Below are positions 13,443 through 13,443 of a DNA stretch of 13,443 nt, piece after piece (the first letter of the stretch is position 1; each line of letters begins with the position of its first letter). The notes beneath the pieces are model-generated. The model had not been told where the DNA came from. It ran no database searches and was given only the letters and a program-made list of their open reading frames with translations. Position numbers and translations under genes: made by a program. Origin of the DNA: Clostridiales bacterium (lineage in GTDB: Bacteria; Bacillota; Clostridia; Lachnospirales; CAG-274). The stretch covers positions 1-13,443 of the forward strand of contig JAJQCI010000278.1 in NCBI GenBank assembly GCA_021202835.1, written 5' to 3'.

Positions 13443-13443
13443 G

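Noticed and set aside
1..13443. CRISPR array, toxin-antitoxin pair, riboswitch or rRNA
   Set aside because: No regularly spaced repeats with spacers, no paired small toxin-like genes, and no recognisable riboswitch, T-box or rRNA sequence were found on either strand.

Overview
The window looks like a chromosomal segment of a Clostridia-type Firmicute. The evidence is the gene order cysS-mrnC-rlmB-rae1-sigH, which is classic for endospore-forming Firmicutes, together with a Bacillus/Clostridium-style atp operon, strong AAGGAG-type ribosome binding sites and consensus sigma-A promoters. The genus cannot be named from the sequence alone.

Region 1 (1-4704, plus strand) is the F1 part of the ATP synthase operon: the 3' end of atpH (delta), then complete atpA, atpG, atpD and atpC. 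A strong hairpin lies between atpG and atpD, atpD begins at a TTG codon, and a bidirectional terminator closes the operon.

Region 2 (4657-8540) is a compact metal-resistance module. An ArsR/SmtB-family sensor and an AraC-family regulator form a minus-strand operon. Diverging from it on the plus strand are a stand-alone HMA metal-binding protein and a P1B-type (Zn/Cd/Pb-like) ATPase without an N-terminal HMA domain. The intergenic region holds two good sigma-A promoters, each with a copy of the same palindrome over its predicted start site. It also holds a 16-bp direct repeat with a 21-bp period, the geometry of AraC-family half-sites. A dual-control circuit (ArsR repression plus AraC input) is the most interesting inference here.

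Region 3 (about 8541-9114) has no intact gene. It holds protein fragments broken by frameshifts, including one with a 22-bp tandem duplication. It lies on the 3' side of a tRNA-Thr gene and is probably the residue of an integrated element.

Region 4 (9115-13443, minus strand) is a tightly packed housekeeping block read right to left: ispF (5' partial), cysS, mrnC, rlmB, rae1 and sigH, then tRNA-Thr(GGT) with its own promoter and terminator. These genes cover isoprenoid precursor synthesis, tRNA-Cys charging, 23S rRNA maturation and methylation, ribosome-associated mRNA cleavage and the transition-phase sigma factor.
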